DNA of 64,000 nt, from the NCBI RefSeq assembly GCF_016765585.1, contig NZ_JAESWC010000001.1, positions 186,001-250,000 of the forward strand, written 5' to 3'. Source of the DNA: Clostridium rhizosphaerae. Lineage in GTDB: Bacteria; Bacillota; Clostridia; Clostridiales; Clostridiaceae. A program made the translations under genes and the position numbers. Shown here one piece after another: positions 43,104 to 52,827 of this stretch. Position 1 is the first letter of the stretch. Every line of letters starts with the position of its first letter. The notes under the pieces were generated by a model that saw only the letters and a list, made by a program, of their open reading frames with translations, did not search any database and was not told the DNA's origin.

Positions 43104-43859
43104 ATGCTAATTAGTGATTTTGAAAACTTTATTATGGATGCTTTCACAAAGGAAAAGTTAGAAATTGTTAAAAACAAGAACGAATACGGCTTCACTAATA
43201 TAGGCAAAAATAATATTTCAAAGCTTGGATATTGTACAAATCTAACCATAGAATCTGTGCAAGAAGCAGTTAAAAATAATGTTGATTTGCTGATAACACA
43301 TCACGATGCCTGGGAATGGATGAGCGGAATAAAAGAAGAAGTTACAGAAATTCTAAAGCAGGCTAACATAACCCACTTCTTTGTTCATTTACCTTTAGAT
43401 GATGCTGAATTTGGCAATAATTGCTCAATATTAAAAAAACTTAACTTTAAGACCGTAGATAAATTTTCAAATGAAGAGGGAATGTATTGCGGAAGGATAG
43501 GTGAACTTGAAGAACCAATTAAGTTCGAAGAGCTTGTAAATAAAATAGAAGTGCTATTAGAGGAACCCGTACGAAAATGGAAGAACAATGATAAATTAAT
43601 AAAGAGAATCGCAGTTGTAACAGGAGCAGGTTTTTCTGCAATTGACATAAAAGACGCAGTTAACCTTGATTGCGATGCATATTTTACCGGTGAAAAGATA
43701 CTTTACACTGTTCAATATGCTCAGTTCAGTAAAATTAATCTCATAGTTGGCAGTCATACCTTTACTGAGATATTTGGATTAGAAAGCTTAGGAAAAATGA
43801 TAAAGGAAAAATATTCTGAGCTAGAGATTATAAGAATCCATGAAGAACACGTTGAGTAA
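43104..43859 (+). CDS. Nif3-like dinuclear metal centre protein
   Basis: 251 residues. VDLLITHHDAWEWM (paired metal histidines), FFVHLPLDDAEFGNN (D..G.N), and late GEKILYTVQYAQ and LIVGSHTFTE segments follow the Nif3/DUF34 order (first HH, then D, last H and E). The family is widespread and its reaction uncertain; GTP cyclohydrolase-like activity is reported for relatives. ATG at 43104 with AAAGGAGG contributed by the leader element. Confidence 0.85.
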   Translation: MLISDFENFIMDAFTKEKLEIVKNKNEYGFTNIGKNNISKLGYCTNLTIESVQEAVKNNVDLLITHHDAWEWMSGIKEEVTEILKQANITHFFVHLPLDDAEFGNNCSILKKLNFKTVDKFSNEEGMYCGRIGELEEPIKFEELVNKIEVLLEEPVRKWKNNDKLIKRIAVVTGAGFSAIDIKDAVNLDCDAYFTGEKILYTVQYAQFSKINLIVGSHTFTEIFGLESLGKMIKEKYSELEIIRIHEEHVE

Positions 43860-43917
43860 GCATTTCATAGAAGTCTATTGGTATTTAAAATTATAGTAAA
43901 GATAGTAGGTGATAAAT

Positions 43918-44616
43918 ATGAATACAGATGACAGAAAACAATTATGGAATTCAAATCAAAATCTATTAAAAAGTATAATAACAAAGAAGGATAAGTTTGA
44001 TGAAGCAATTGATTTATGCTTAAAGCAGCATGCTATGGTTCACCTTTCTGAGGTATCGCAAATTGATGAGACAACCTTTGAGGATGATTTATGGGATAAT
44101 TTAAGCGATGCAGCTTTTAGAACTATGCCCTCACCAAAGGATGAGTCTACTATAGCTTGGTGTTTATGGCATTTATCCAGAATCGAAGATATAACAATGA
44201 GCATATTAATAGCTGATGATATCCAAGTTATAAACAGTGATAAATGGCTTGAAAAAATGAAAGTAAGGATTTGCGACACGGGCAATGCCATGACTAATGA
44301 AGAGATTATTGATTTCAGCCTAAAGATAGACATGCAGGAGCTGAAAAATTACAGAAAAGCTGTAGGAAGAAAAACCAGAGAAATTATCAAAAACCTCAAT
44401 CCTTCCGATATAAAAAAGAAAATGGAGGCATCTAGATTGCAGCGAATCTTAGATGAAGGTGCAGTATTAGATGTTGAGGCTTCGAAATGGCTAATTGATT
44501 TTTGGGGCAGAAAAAATACTGCCGGTATTTTACTAATGCCTATAACACGCCATAATATTGTCCATCTTAACGAAGCAATGCAGCTTAAGGAAAAATGCAG
44601 AAAACTATCTAAGTAA
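43918..44616 (+). CDS. DinB-like four-helix protein
   Basis: 232 residues, almost all helical. The three metal-binding histidines of the DinB/YfiT fold are plausible: HAMVHLS near residue 40, WCLWHLSRIED about 80 and MPITRHNIVHLNEA near the end. The usual role is a thiol S-transferase or stress protein using a metal-bound cofactor; here unproven. ATG at 43918 after AGGTGATAA is preferred to the GTG three codons earlier. Confidence 0.8.
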   Translation: MNTDDRKQLWNSNQNLLKSIITKKDKFDEAIDLCLKQHAMVHLSEVSQIDETTFEDDLWDNLSDAAFRTMPSPKDESTIAWCLWHLSRIEDITMSILIADDIQVINSDKWLEKMKVRICDTGNAMTNEEIIDFSLKIDMQELKNYRKAVGRKTREIIKNLNPSDIKKKMEASRLQRILDEGAVLDVEASKWLIDFWGRKNTAGILLMPITRHNIVHLNEAMQLKEKCRKLSK

Positions 44617-44650
44617 TTATTAAAAACTGCCTATTGTTCAGTACTTAAAG

Positions 44651-45511
44651 TTATATAAGCTTTTGCAAAAAATTATAGGCAGTTTCATCTTCCCATTGGG
44701 ATAACTTAATACTTCCCCTACTCAATTCTTCAGTATTAAACTTTAGTAAATCTTTTAAGTTGTCATAATACATTTCTCTATCCAATCTAACCCTGCTGAA
44801 TAAAATTTTTTGAACGCACGGCTTGCTGTTTGCATCTGAAGGAAGCACGAGAATAGCCAGCCCTCCAAGATATTTGTTCTTATTTATGTTTGGCTTAATC
44901 ATACTTATGTAGGCAGCGCCGTCACTTTGACTATTCAGATTAAAATCTATGAGTTTTTCAGAGGCATTACAATTTCCCTTGAAGTATTTCACTACTGAGC
45001 CCCTTGCTAAAATCTTAAAAACCACAGCATCATTATTAAATTCAATAATACCTTCATGTATTGCCCCTTCTTTAGCAATGTTTGTAACTAGAAAATAAGC
45101 ATAATATTTATCTTCAAATATATTAGGTTCACTTATATTATTAGTTGCCATACTTTCTATATCACCCGCAGTCAGCGGTGTAGATAAAAGTTCTTCTAAT
45201 GAAATATTATAAACCTCGCAAATATACAACAAGGTTTCTATAGAAGGAAACGCCTCGCCTGATTTATATTTTGAAAGCAAATCTTCTGACACGCCTATTT
45301 TCTTTGCAAGTTTTTTCTGAGTAGCTTCAAGCATAATAAGCCTCCTTAAATTGTATACAAAGGTCTTGGAGACTTTTTCATAAATATTATTTTTTAAAGC
45401 CTTTACCTTGTTATTATCCTCAAAGGACGCTTTAGGATTACTCTTAATATTTCTCAATTCATTTTTAACTTTTTCATCTATTTCTTTCAATTCACATAAA
45501 TCTCTACTCAC
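44651..45511 (-). CDS. XRE-family regulator with unknown C-terminal domain
   Basis: 286 residues. Central helix-turn-helix about residues 65-122 (TQKKLAKKIGVSEDLLSKYK, GEAFPSIETLLYICEVYNIS) preceded by a charged helical N-terminus and followed by a beta-rich region of about 150 residues with IIEFNNDAVVFKILARGSVV. That C-terminal layout suggests ligand binding; I do not recognise the family. GTG at 45511 is chosen because GGGGAGATAAAA precedes it; the longer TTG frame starts inside a palindrome and has no ribosome site. Confidence 0.8.
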   Translation of the reverse strand: MSRDLCELKEIDEKVKNELRNIKSNPKASFEDNNKVKALKNNIYEKVSKTFVYNLRRLIMLEATQKKLAKKIGVSEDLLSKYKSGEAFPSIETLLYICEVYNISLEELLSTPLTAGDIESMATNNISEPNIFEDKYYAYFLVTNIAKEGAIHEGIIEFNNDAVVFKILARGSVVKYFKGNCNASEKLIDFNLNSQSDGAAYISMIKPNINKNKYLGGLAILVLPSDANSKPCVQKILFSRVRLDREMYYDNLKDLLKFNTEELSRGSIKLSQWEDETAYNFLQKLI

Positions 45512-45561
45512 TTTTATCTCCCCATGCTCATAGTTACGTTTATTTTCTATAATTACACTCA

Positions 45562-45588
45562 AGTTAGTTGAATATTATTCAACTAACT
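45562..45588. promoter_or_regulatory. 27-bp perfect palindrome upstream of XRE gene
   Basis: AGTTAGTTGAAT, three bases, ATTCAACTAACT. It sits 51 bases before the chosen GTG of the regulator gene, 112 bases before mraY on the other side. Size and location fit an operator for autoregulation, possibly shared with mraY. Confidence 0.7.
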
Positions 45589-45699
45589 ATCCTATTGTTT
45601 TCAATTATATTTGATATTTATACATACTTATTGAGTGAAGTTAATTAATATACTACCATAATTATGTAACTTTAAAAATACTTAACTAAAAGAAAGCTG

Positions 45700-46662
45700 G
45701 TGTATATTTTGAACTATATTGTTTATGCAGTACTACTGAGCTTTGCAATATCCTCAATTACCGGCTGGTTCTTAATTCCGGTATTTAAAGCTCTAAAACT
45801 TGGACAAAACATCCGAGAAGAAGGACCCAAAAGCCATTATAAAAAAGCAAATACCCCTACTTTTGGAGGAATTATATTTATTTTTTCTTCTATAATAGCA
45901 ATGCTGTTCTTTCACAAACAATTTAATAAGGAGATACTTTTTGTTGTTTGTTCCTTTGCAGTTTTTGGACTTATAGGATTTCTTGATGATTTTTTAAAAA
46001 AGATACATAAAAAGAATGAAGGATTGGCCTCAAAACAAAAAATGCTGCTTTTAATAGTTGTTTCCACAGCCTGCACCATTTATGCCTATACTAATCCATC
46101 AATTGGATCTACAATTATGATTCCTTTTATAAGAAAAAATTTAAATCTTGGAATACTGTACATACCATTTGTATTATTTATCTATGCATCAACAACAAAT
46201 TCGGTAAACTTGACTGACGGACTAGATGGACTTGCTACCTCCGTCACTTTGCTTGTAATGGTGTTTTTTTCTTTAATAAGCTTCAGCATGGGTTATTATT
46301 CGCTGTCAATCTTCTGCGGATGCGTATCCGGCTCTTTGCTTGGATTTTTAAGATATAATTCCTTTCCGGCAAGAATAATTATGGGAGATACCGGCGCGCT
46401 GGCACTTGGCGGACTTATATCATCAGTAGCAATCGTAATTAAAAATCCGCTCATTATCGCGATTGTCGGCGGAATTTATGTTTTAGAAGCACTGTCTGAC
46501 TTAATACAAATAATATATTTTAAAACTACAGGTAAAAGATTTTTTAAGATGGCTCCTATTCACCATTCTTTTGAATTATCCGGGTGGCACGAGGCCAAAA
46601 TAGTTTCTTTATTTTCAATTATTACAACACTTCTATGCCTTATCGGCTTCTTATCTTTTTGA
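45700..46662 (+). CDS. mraY: Phospho-N-acetylmuramoyl-pentapeptide transferase
   Basis: 320 residues, ten membrane helices. [13 protein letters not shown] (the DDxxD metal site), [15 protein letters not shown] and [15 protein letters not shown] are signature motifs of MraY, which makes lipid I from undecaprenyl phosphate in the inner membrane. TPTFGGIIF near the start is also typical. It is outside any dcw cluster, so it is probably a second copy. A GTG at 45700 or TTG at 45709 is possible; neither ribosome site is strong. Confidence 0.93.
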   Translation: MYILNYIVYAVLLSFAISSITGWFLIPVFKALKLGQNIREEGPKSHYKKANTPTFGGIIFIFSSIIAMLFFHKQFNKEILFVVCSFAVFGLIGFLDDFLKKIHKKNEGLASKQKMLLLIVVSTACTIYAYTNPSIGSTIMIPFIRKNLNLGILYIPFVLFIYASTTNSVNLTDGLDGLATSVTLLVMVFFSLISFSMGYYSLSIFCGCVSGSLLGFLRYNSFPARIIMGDTGALALGGLISSVAIVIKNPLIIAIVGGIYVLEALSDLIQIIYFKTTGKRFFKMAPIHHSFELSGWHEAKIVSLFSIITTLLCLIGFLSF

Positions 46663-46680
46663 AATACATTTAAAACTAAA

Positions 46681-46718
46681 CTTATCGCGATATCTTGATA
46701 AGAAGATATCGCGATAAG
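46681..46718. terminator. Hairpin with TATCGCGATA-type core
   Basis: CTTATCGCGATATCTT and AAGATATCGCGATAAG, 16-bp stem with a six-base loop, 18 bases after the mraY stop. Same core as at 10871 and 53543. No T-run follows, so termination strength is uncertain. Confidence 0.7.
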
Positions 46719-46946
46719 GAATAAATTATATATTAATACTTCAAGTATTTTTCACTAAATAAATTTTGAAACCATCATGCCTTTTTATTCTTAACATATA
46801 TTACCTGTTATTAAACTCCTATAATCTACTAACAATAAAATCAAATTACATTATAAAAATGCAATACGAAATATTTATAAAGAGTAAGCAACCATTTTCC
46901 CGACATGCATTTAGCTTTAAAACATCTTAGGAGAGGACTGATTATA

Positions 46947-47711
46947 ATGAAAACTAACATATATACAAGATTATTACCTCTACTAATAGTCTTAACAATC
47001 ATTGTTTCTATAATATATCCTTACAAATACGTTCAGGGCAAGGAAGAAGATTGTACGAAGAAAAAGGTATATCTTACTTTTGATGATGGTCCAATACCTA
47101 TTATAACTGATAAGATACTGGATACTCTTAAAGAGCAGAATGTTAAAGCAACATTTTTTGTAGTTGGTAAGGAAATACCTGAAAGAGAAGAACTACTTAA
47201 AAGAATGCATAATGACGGCCATACTATAGGCTTACATACCTACAGTCATAAATTCAAAAAAATCTATCGAAGCGAAGATGCTTTGGTTAATGAAATGCTA
47301 CAGACGCAGAAAAAAATTAAAGAAACTATAAACATTTCTCCTACTTCGGTGAGATTTCCAGGAGGGAGCTCCCACCATCTTACACGAAGTCTTTTAGATA
47401 AGCTTCACAGCTATAACCTTAAAGTATACGATTGGAACGTAGATTTATATGATGGCAGCAGACCAGATGCTACTGTCAGTCAAATTATTAAAAATGGTGA
47501 AAATATAAAACCTCAGTATTCAAGAATAATAATACTTGCACACTGCAATTCAAATAACATGAATACAGTTAAGGCTTTGCCTGAAATAATAAAGTTTTAT
47601 AAAGATTCAGGCTTTGAATTTTGTGCTATTACAGATGATACTGATGAATATTATTATAGGTTGAAGCAAAGCTTTAATGACTTTTCTGAGTCAATAAAAC
47701 TCTTCAGATAG
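46947..47711 (+). CDS. Polysaccharide deacetylase family protein
   Basis: 254 residues. An N-terminal signal/anchor helix (about 7-25), then a NodB domain: LTFDDGPIP (metal Asp and base), IGLHTYSHKF (metal His pair), VRFPGGSSH, DWNVDLYDG and IIILAHCN. It likely removes acetyl groups from peptidoglycan or another wall polymer outside the cell. ATG at 46947 (GGAGAGGA site) chosen over an earlier in-frame ATG. Confidence 0.93.
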   Translation: MKTNIYTRLLPLLIVLTIIVSIIYPYKYVQGKEEDCTKKKVYLTFDDGPIPIITDKILDTLKEQNVKATFFVVGKEIPEREELLKRMHNDGHTIGLHTYSHKFKKIYRSEDALVNEMLQTQKKIKETINISPTSVRFPGGSSHHLTRSLLDKLHSYNLKVYDWNVDLYDGSRPDATVSQIIKNGENIKPQYSRIIILAHCNSNNMNTVKALPEIIKFYKDSGFEFCAITDDTDEYYYRLKQSFNDFSESIKLFR

Positions 47712-47755
47712 GACTCTTTTTAATTTTGCAGTATGATTTATACATTTATAAAAAT

Positions 47756-47806
47756 AAGCTGTAATCATTAGGTTTTAGCTCAATGGATAACCTGATATTA
47801 CAGCTT
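47756..47806. terminator. Probable terminator hairpin
   Basis: AAGCTGTAAT and ATTACAGCTT outer arms with an inner AGGTT/AACCT stem. It separates the deacetylase from the converging cupin gene; no long T-run. Confidence 0.6.
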
Positions 47807-47891
47807 AATATATTTATAAAAACTTTGGGAAGAAGGATTTTAAGTTGGTGCAAATACATATCTTCTTTAGTTAACAGCCTGTATTCTCCAA

Positions 47892-48515
47892 CTAATCATG
47901 ATCACTTGGCTTAGTTACATGAACTACTCCATGAGGATGTTGGGGCGGTGCATAAATAGAGTATACTTTTAGAGGCGTATCTCCTGTATTAATAACATTG
48001 TGCCAAGTTCCTGCAGGTACCATTATTGCAAAGTCGTCTGAAACTCTAGCTTGAAAATCAAGATTGTCTTTTCTGGTTCCCATTCTAACAATTGCCTGAC
48101 CTTCTTCAACGCGTATAAATTGATCAACATTTGGGTGAATTTCTAATCCTATATCATCACCAACATCTATACTCATTAATGTGACCTGCAGATGTTTTCC
48201 TGTCCATAAAGCAGTGCGGAAATTGTCATTTTGCTTAGTAGCCTCATTTATATTAACAGTATAAGGCTGTGGGCCATAATCTTTAAGATTAACTAAACGT
48301 TCTCCTTCAAAAGAATCAGATCTGTAGGCGTAATTCATTTCATCATCATAAGGGAAATAGTCTTCCGTAAACTGCCTGTAGAAATACGGATTATAAATTG
48401 TTGCGTTATCCATATAAGGATATGGATAATTCTCATAGTTATATCCATCATCTGAGTAGTATCTTGATGAATCATCATAATAAGGACATGGATATGTCCT
48501 GTGGTTATTATACAT
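47892..48515 (-). CDS. Cupin protein with tyrosine-rich N-terminus
   Basis: 207 residues. Residues about 1-65 are very rich in Tyr, Asp and Asn (YPCPYYDDSSRYY, YENYPYPYMDN, NPYFYRQF). From about 90 a cupin barrel follows: IGLEIHPNVDQFIRVEEGQA (motif 1, H..x..E) and VPAGTWHNVINTGDTPL (motif 2), ending with YAPPQHPHGV. The cupin resembles sugar-epimerase/mannose-6-phosphate-type or spore-associated cupins. The Tyr-rich head suggests an outer-layer, crosslinkable protein; inferred only. ATG at 48515. Confidence 0.88.
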   Translation of the reverse strand: MYNNHRTYPCPYYDDSSRYYSDDGYNYENYPYPYMDNATIYNPYFYRQFTEDYFPYDDEMNYAYRSDSFEGERLVNLKDYGPQPYTVNINEATKQNDNFRTALWTGKHLQVTLMSIDVGDDIGLEIHPNVDQFIRVEEGQAIVRMGTRKDNLDFQARVSDDFAIMVPAGTWHNVINTGDTPLKVYSIYAPPQHPHGVVHVTKPSDHD

Positions 48516-48606
48516 TTCATTCCTTCCTTTTAAGTAATCACAATATTATGCTATGATTTAAAGTTATGAAAGGTGTCTGTTTAGAAACTTTTAGAGCTAT
48601 AACTCT

Positions 48607-48653
48607 AAAAAATACCCCGCCTTTTTCATTTCTGAAAAAAACGGGGTATTTTT
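48607..48653. terminator. Terminator after FtsX-type permease gene
   Basis: AATACCCCG and CGGGGTATT stem with A and T tracts on both strands; it overlaps the permease stop codon. Confidence 0.85.
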
Positions 48654-51600
48654 ATTCTGCACTCTTAAGCGACTCTATCATATCGATTTTATCAAAACGC
48701 TTATACATAGCTAAGTTTACAATTACTGAAAACAAGATAGTAAGTAAAACGGAATATATAAAATAAATCGGGCTGATTTTTTCTAAAAATTTAATTACAT
48801 TTGTTTCAGCAGTAACAAGAATAAACTTGTTTAATAGTATCCCTGCCCCGATTCCTGCTATGCTTCCTATTACTGTTAGTATCATGTTTTCTCTGTATAT
48901 ATAAGCTGCAAGTTCATGATCATAAAAACCTAAAAGCTTAATAGTTGCCAGTTCTCTTCTTCTCTCAGAAATATTAATATTTGTAAGATTGTATATTACA
49001 ACAAAAGCTAGAACTCCTGCAGATACTATAAGCACAAGAACTACAGTATTAACACTATCAATACTCTTATTGTAGTCAACATGAACATTATTTTTAAAAC
49101 CTACAGAATTTACACTGCTTATAGCTTTTAAAGCGCTGGAAGTGTTATTTTCGTCAGCCTCAGATAAACTTTTTAAAAGTCCATAGAAGCTGTTATAAGT
49201 TATATTGCTGCCTGTTATCTTTTGATAATAAGCTGGGCTCATATAAATATAATGCTGAATGTAATGCTCTGTTACAGCAGAAACCTTAGCCTCTACAACC
49301 TTATCATTAAGTGTAATTTCTACAGTGTCTCCTATCTTTTTATTTATAAGTTTTGATAGTTTTTCTGTTAGTATAACGCCATTATCCTCAAGCTTTAATT
49401 CTTGATCTTTAGTATTTAAATTTATATAATTGTTTAGTTCAGTGTTATTTTCAGGAACAATTACATAAGCATCCTGACTCTTTAAATTTTTACCTTTTAT
49501 TGAAGCATTCTTTGAATAAGTAAACAATATAGATTTAATGTTTGAATCCTTAAGTGACTTTTCTTTTACATCATTCTTATCAGCTTCATTTATGCTTTTA
49601 TTAAGAGTCCCCTGCATATCGTATCTATAGATTTTACTAAATTGAGATTCAGTTGCTCCAATTATTCCTTCTTTAAGTCCAAAGCCGGTTATCATAAGCC
49701 CTGTACAAGCTGCTATACCTACAACCGTCATAAAAAGTCTCTGTTTATATCTAAAGATATTTCTTGCAGTAACCTTCTTTGTGAAACTAATCCTCTTCCA
49801 TATAAAGATCATTCTTTCAAGAAGTATTTTCTTACCTGATTTAGGTGGCTTTGGTCTCATTAAAGATGCTGGAACCTCCCTTAATTCATCCAAAGTTGCT
49901 GCTACAGCAGCTATTGCTGTAAATAATACAGCTACCAAGGAAGCCTGCAGTGCAATACCTGTATTAAACGGTGTTACGTTATCTGCAATCGCGTAAAGTG
50001 ACCCGTAAGCATTCATTATCAAAGGAGGGAATAACCTAAACCCAATTGATATACCTATAAGACTTCCAATAACACTTGCTGAAAGTGCGTAAATAAGATA
50101 CTGAGCTACTATTGAAGTTCTTGAATAACCTAAAGCCTTAAAGGTACCTATCTCTATTCTCTTTTCCTGTACCATTCTTGTCATTGTAGTAAGACTTACC
50201 AAAGCTGCCACAAGGAAGAATATGAGTGGAAATGCCTTTCCTATATTGTCTATTCTGTCGCTGTCCTGCCTGTAAGTTTCATAGCCTACATTCTCAGACC
50301 TTCCAAGAACATACCAGTCAGGCTTTTTTATATCATTGAGTTTATCTCTGTTCTTTTGAATTTCATCTTCTGCATCTTTAATTTTGGTATTTGCCTTTTC
50401 TTCTTCTGATTTTAGCTTTTCAGTATTAGTATCAATTTCTTTTTGCCCGTCTTCAAGCTTTTTTCTTCCACTTTCAAGCTTTGAAAGACCTTCTGCCCTT
50501 CCCTTATTTAGCTCTATCTCTGCAGTTGCAATTTTTTTCTTACTAGAGTCAAGCTGAGCTATACCATTATTAAGCTGCACTTCACCATCTTGAAGCTTCT
50601 TTTCATTAGCGGCAAGCTGCAGCCTTCCATTGCTTATATCTGAAGCTGATTTATCAAAATTATTTTTTAATGCTTCTAAATCAAAATAAACTTTTATACT
50701 TTCTAAAGCATTATCAGCCTTTAAAGAGCTGTACATACTGTCAAAATCTTTTCCCTTAATATCTTTTTCATAAAGCTGATTCATCGCAGTATATTGATAT
50801 CCATAAATAGGGTTCAAAGGGTTAGCATCAGCAAGCTTTTTAGCATTTGCTACCTGCTCTGCAATTGCTGAAGAAATACTTCCTGCTGCCTGAACTTTGC
50901 CTGCATTTAATTTTGCTTCACCCTCATCAAGCTGTTTTTCACCTTCAGAAAGCTGAAGCTTTCCATTTTCAATATCCTTCTTCTTTGAATTTATTTCATT
51001 TTCTCCAGATAGGATTTGCTTTTTGCCATCCTCTATTTGCTTTTTACCATCTGCCATTTTTTGATTAAAAAGGGTTTCATTTTTCTTAAGTTCTTCCCAA
51101 CCTTTAGCCAGCTTATCTTTTGCATCATTTAACTGCTTATACCCATCAGCAAATTTATCTGTTGCTTCTTTCTTCGAGCTGTTAAGCTTTTCTTCTGCTT
51201 CATTTAGCTTATCTGTTCCAGTTTTTAAAACCTCAGCATATCTTATTTCATTTCTTGATAATCCAAGATTTTTAAGAGAACTTTTTATACTGTCAATTTT
51301 ATTATTATAGCCTTGGTTATCTAAAAGGCTATTTGTTGATTCTGTTCCTTCTGTTCGTACATAAATTTCTGTATAAACCTCACTCTTAAAAACCTCTGGA
51401 AGTATATACACAAAGCCTCTTACAGAACCATTTCCAACTGAGCTAAGCTGTCTTTGTGCAGATACATATAAAGGTGACTCCGCAGTTCCAACAATCATAA
51501 ATTTAGTGTTTTTCAAATTATCTTCAATTTTTGTGTCGTTTCCGGATGTGAGGACTATACTGTCACCTAAATTCAGCTTATTTTCTCTTAAAAATCTATC

Positions 51601-52005
51601 TTCTACCACTGCTTCATCAGCTTTTTCAGCTCGTCTGCCTTTTATCATTCTTATACTGTTAATTCCATTTTCATCAGGCAAAGCATTAATGTTGAGTACC
51701 AATTGCTTCTTATTCTTTTCAATTACTGCATCTATGGAATAGGTTCCCTCTGCTTTGCTAACACCGCTTTGTTTTTGAACCTCTGCTAAATCATCCTTGG
51801 TAAGTCCAAGAGTAGAAATCAACTTAAAATCCATGAGATTATTTTTACTAAAGTACGAATCTCCCGACATCTTCATATCAGGGCTTGTAGCTCTTACACC
51901 TGCATAAAAAGCTACTCCCACCGCAATAATTATAACTATGGATAAAAACCTTGAAAGTGTCTTTTTTATGTCTCTAAATAAATTCTTAAAAAATGTCTTC
52001 TTCAT
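48652..52005 (-). CDS. Large FtsX-like ABC permease with coiled-coil region
   Basis: 1117 residues. One helix at the N-terminus, an external domain, then about 300 residues of charged coiled coil (about 265-555) rich in repeats such as KLEEG/KQ.ED.KKQI, a four-helix FtsX domain (about 590-735), a second external region and a final FtsX block. This is the macrolide-exporter-like 'tape-measure' permease family of Firmicutes, usually paired with a LolD-type ATPase as here. Substrate unknown. ATG at 52005; it starts two bases after the ATPase stop. Confidence 0.88.
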   Translation of the reverse strand: MKKTFFKNLFRDIKKTLSRFLSIVIIIAVGVAFYAGVRATSPDMKMSGDSYFSKNNLMDFKLISTLGLTKDDLAEVQKQSGVSKAEGTYSIDAVIEKNKKQLVLNINALPDENGINSIRMIKGRRAEKADEAVVEDRFLRENKLNLGDSIVLTSGNDTKIEDNLKNTKFMIVGTAESPLYVSAQRQLSSVGNGSVRGFVYILPEVFKSEVYTEIYVRTEGTESTNSLLDNQGYNNKIDSIKSSLKNLGLSRNEIRYAEVLKTGTDKLNEAEEKLNSSKKEATDKFADGYKQLNDAKDKLAKGWEELKKNETLFNQKMADGKKQIEDGKKQILSGENEINSKKKDIENGKLQLSEGEKQLDEGEAKLNAGKVQAAGSISSAIAEQVANAKKLADANPLNPIYGYQYTAMNQLYEKDIKGKDFDSMYSSLKADNALESIKVYFDLEALKNNFDKSASDISNGRLQLAANEKKLQDGEVQLNNGIAQLDSSKKKIATAEIELNKGRAEGLSKLESGRKKLEDGQKEIDTNTEKLKSEEEKANTKIKDAEDEIQKNRDKLNDIKKPDWYVLGRSENVGYETYRQDSDRIDNIGKAFPLIFFLVAALVSLTTMTRMVQEKRIEIGTFKALGYSRTSIVAQYLIYALSASVIGSLIGISIGFRLFPPLIMNAYGSLYAIADNVTPFNTGIALQASLVAVLFTAIAAVAATLDELREVPASLMRPKPPKSGKKILLERMIFIWKRISFTKKVTARNIFRYKQRLFMTVVGIAACTGLMITGFGLKEGIIGATESQFSKIYRYDMQGTLNKSINEADKNDVKEKSLKDSNIKSILFTYSKNASIKGKNLKSQDAYVIVPENNTELNNYINLNTKDQELKLEDNGVILTEKLSKLINKKIGDTVEITLNDKVVEAKVSAVTEHYIQHYIYMSPAYYQKITGSNITYNSFYGLLKSLSEADENNTSSALKAISSVNSVGFKNNVHVDYNKSIDSVNTVVLVLIVSAGVLAFVVIYNLTNINISERRRELATIKLLGFYDHELAAYIYRENMILTVIGSIAGIGAGILLNKFILVTAETNVIKFLEKISPIYFIYSVLLTILFSVIVNLAMYKRFDKIDMIESLKSAE

Positions 52006-52007
52006 AA

Positions 52008-52712
52008 CTACCACTCTATACTTTCTATTGATACTGGGTTTTCATTCTTCCTTACACTTGATATTTTACCGCTTTTCACAGTAATTATTTTATCAGCTAT
52101 TGGTGCTATAGCTGAATTATGTGTTATAACTACAACAGTCATATTGTACAGTTTTACTGTATCAGACAAAAGCTTCAAAATAGATTTTCCAGTATTATAA
52201 TCTAAAGCTCCGGTAGGTTCATCGCAAAGCAAAAGCTTTGGATTTTTTGCAATAGCTCTTGCTATAGAAACTCTTTGCTGCTCTCCTCCTGAAAGCTGAG
52301 AAGGAAAGTTATAAAGTCTATGCTCCAGTCCAACACTTTTTAACACTTCCACAGGATCCATAGGATTTTTGCAGATTTCTACTGCCAGCTCAACATTTTC
52401 TACTGCATTCAAATTTTGAACCAAATTATAAAATTGGAATACAAAACCTATATCTTCTCTTCTGTACTTAGTAAGCATTTTTTTATTATATTTGCTTATT
52501 TCATTTCCATCTACAAATATACTTCCTGAGGTTACACTGTCCATTCCACCTAAAAGATTAAGTATTGTTGATTTCCCAGCACCGCTGGCACCAAGTACAA
52601 TAACAAATTCACCCTTTTCTATAGAAAACGAAACATCATCTACCGCTGTAATTGCAACTTCACCCATATCATAGGTCTTTCTTACATTTTTTAATTCTAC
52701 AAAACTATTCAT
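52008..52712 (-). CDS. ABC transporter ATPase, LolD/MacB type
   Basis: 234 residues. GASGAGKST (Walker A), [15 protein letters not shown] (signature), [12 protein letters not shown] (Walker B) and ITHNSAIA (H-loop) are all intact, with [20 protein letters not shown] at the start. The type drives mechanotransmission transporters without cargo passing through the membrane domain. ATG at 52712 after GGAGAG. Directly upstream of the FtsX permease it powers. Confidence 0.96.
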   Translation of the reverse strand: MNSFVELKNVRKTYDMGEVAITAVDDVSFSIEKGEFVIVLGASGAGKSTILNLLGGMDSVTSGSIFVDGNEISKYNKKMLTKYRREDIGFVFQFYNLVQNLNAVENVELAVEICKNPMDPVEVLKSVGLEHRLYNFPSQLSGGEQQRVSIARAIAKNPKLLLCDEPTGALDYNTGKSILKLLSDTVKLYNMTVVVITHNSAIAPIADKIITVKSGKISSVRKNENPVSIESIEW

Positions 52713-52827
52713 TTATATGTCTCTCCTTCATTAATGTCGTGAACCTAAGTTCTCTTTTAATTCAAAAAATATACTTCTTTTTACAGAAGCATATCATTAT
52801 CATATGTAATGCTGAAATTCTAATTCA

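Noticed and set aside
48335-48520. 61-codon frame over the cupin's Tyr-rich head
   Set aside because: Shifted-frame shadow; the Met/Ile-rich translation comes from the repetitive TAY codons.
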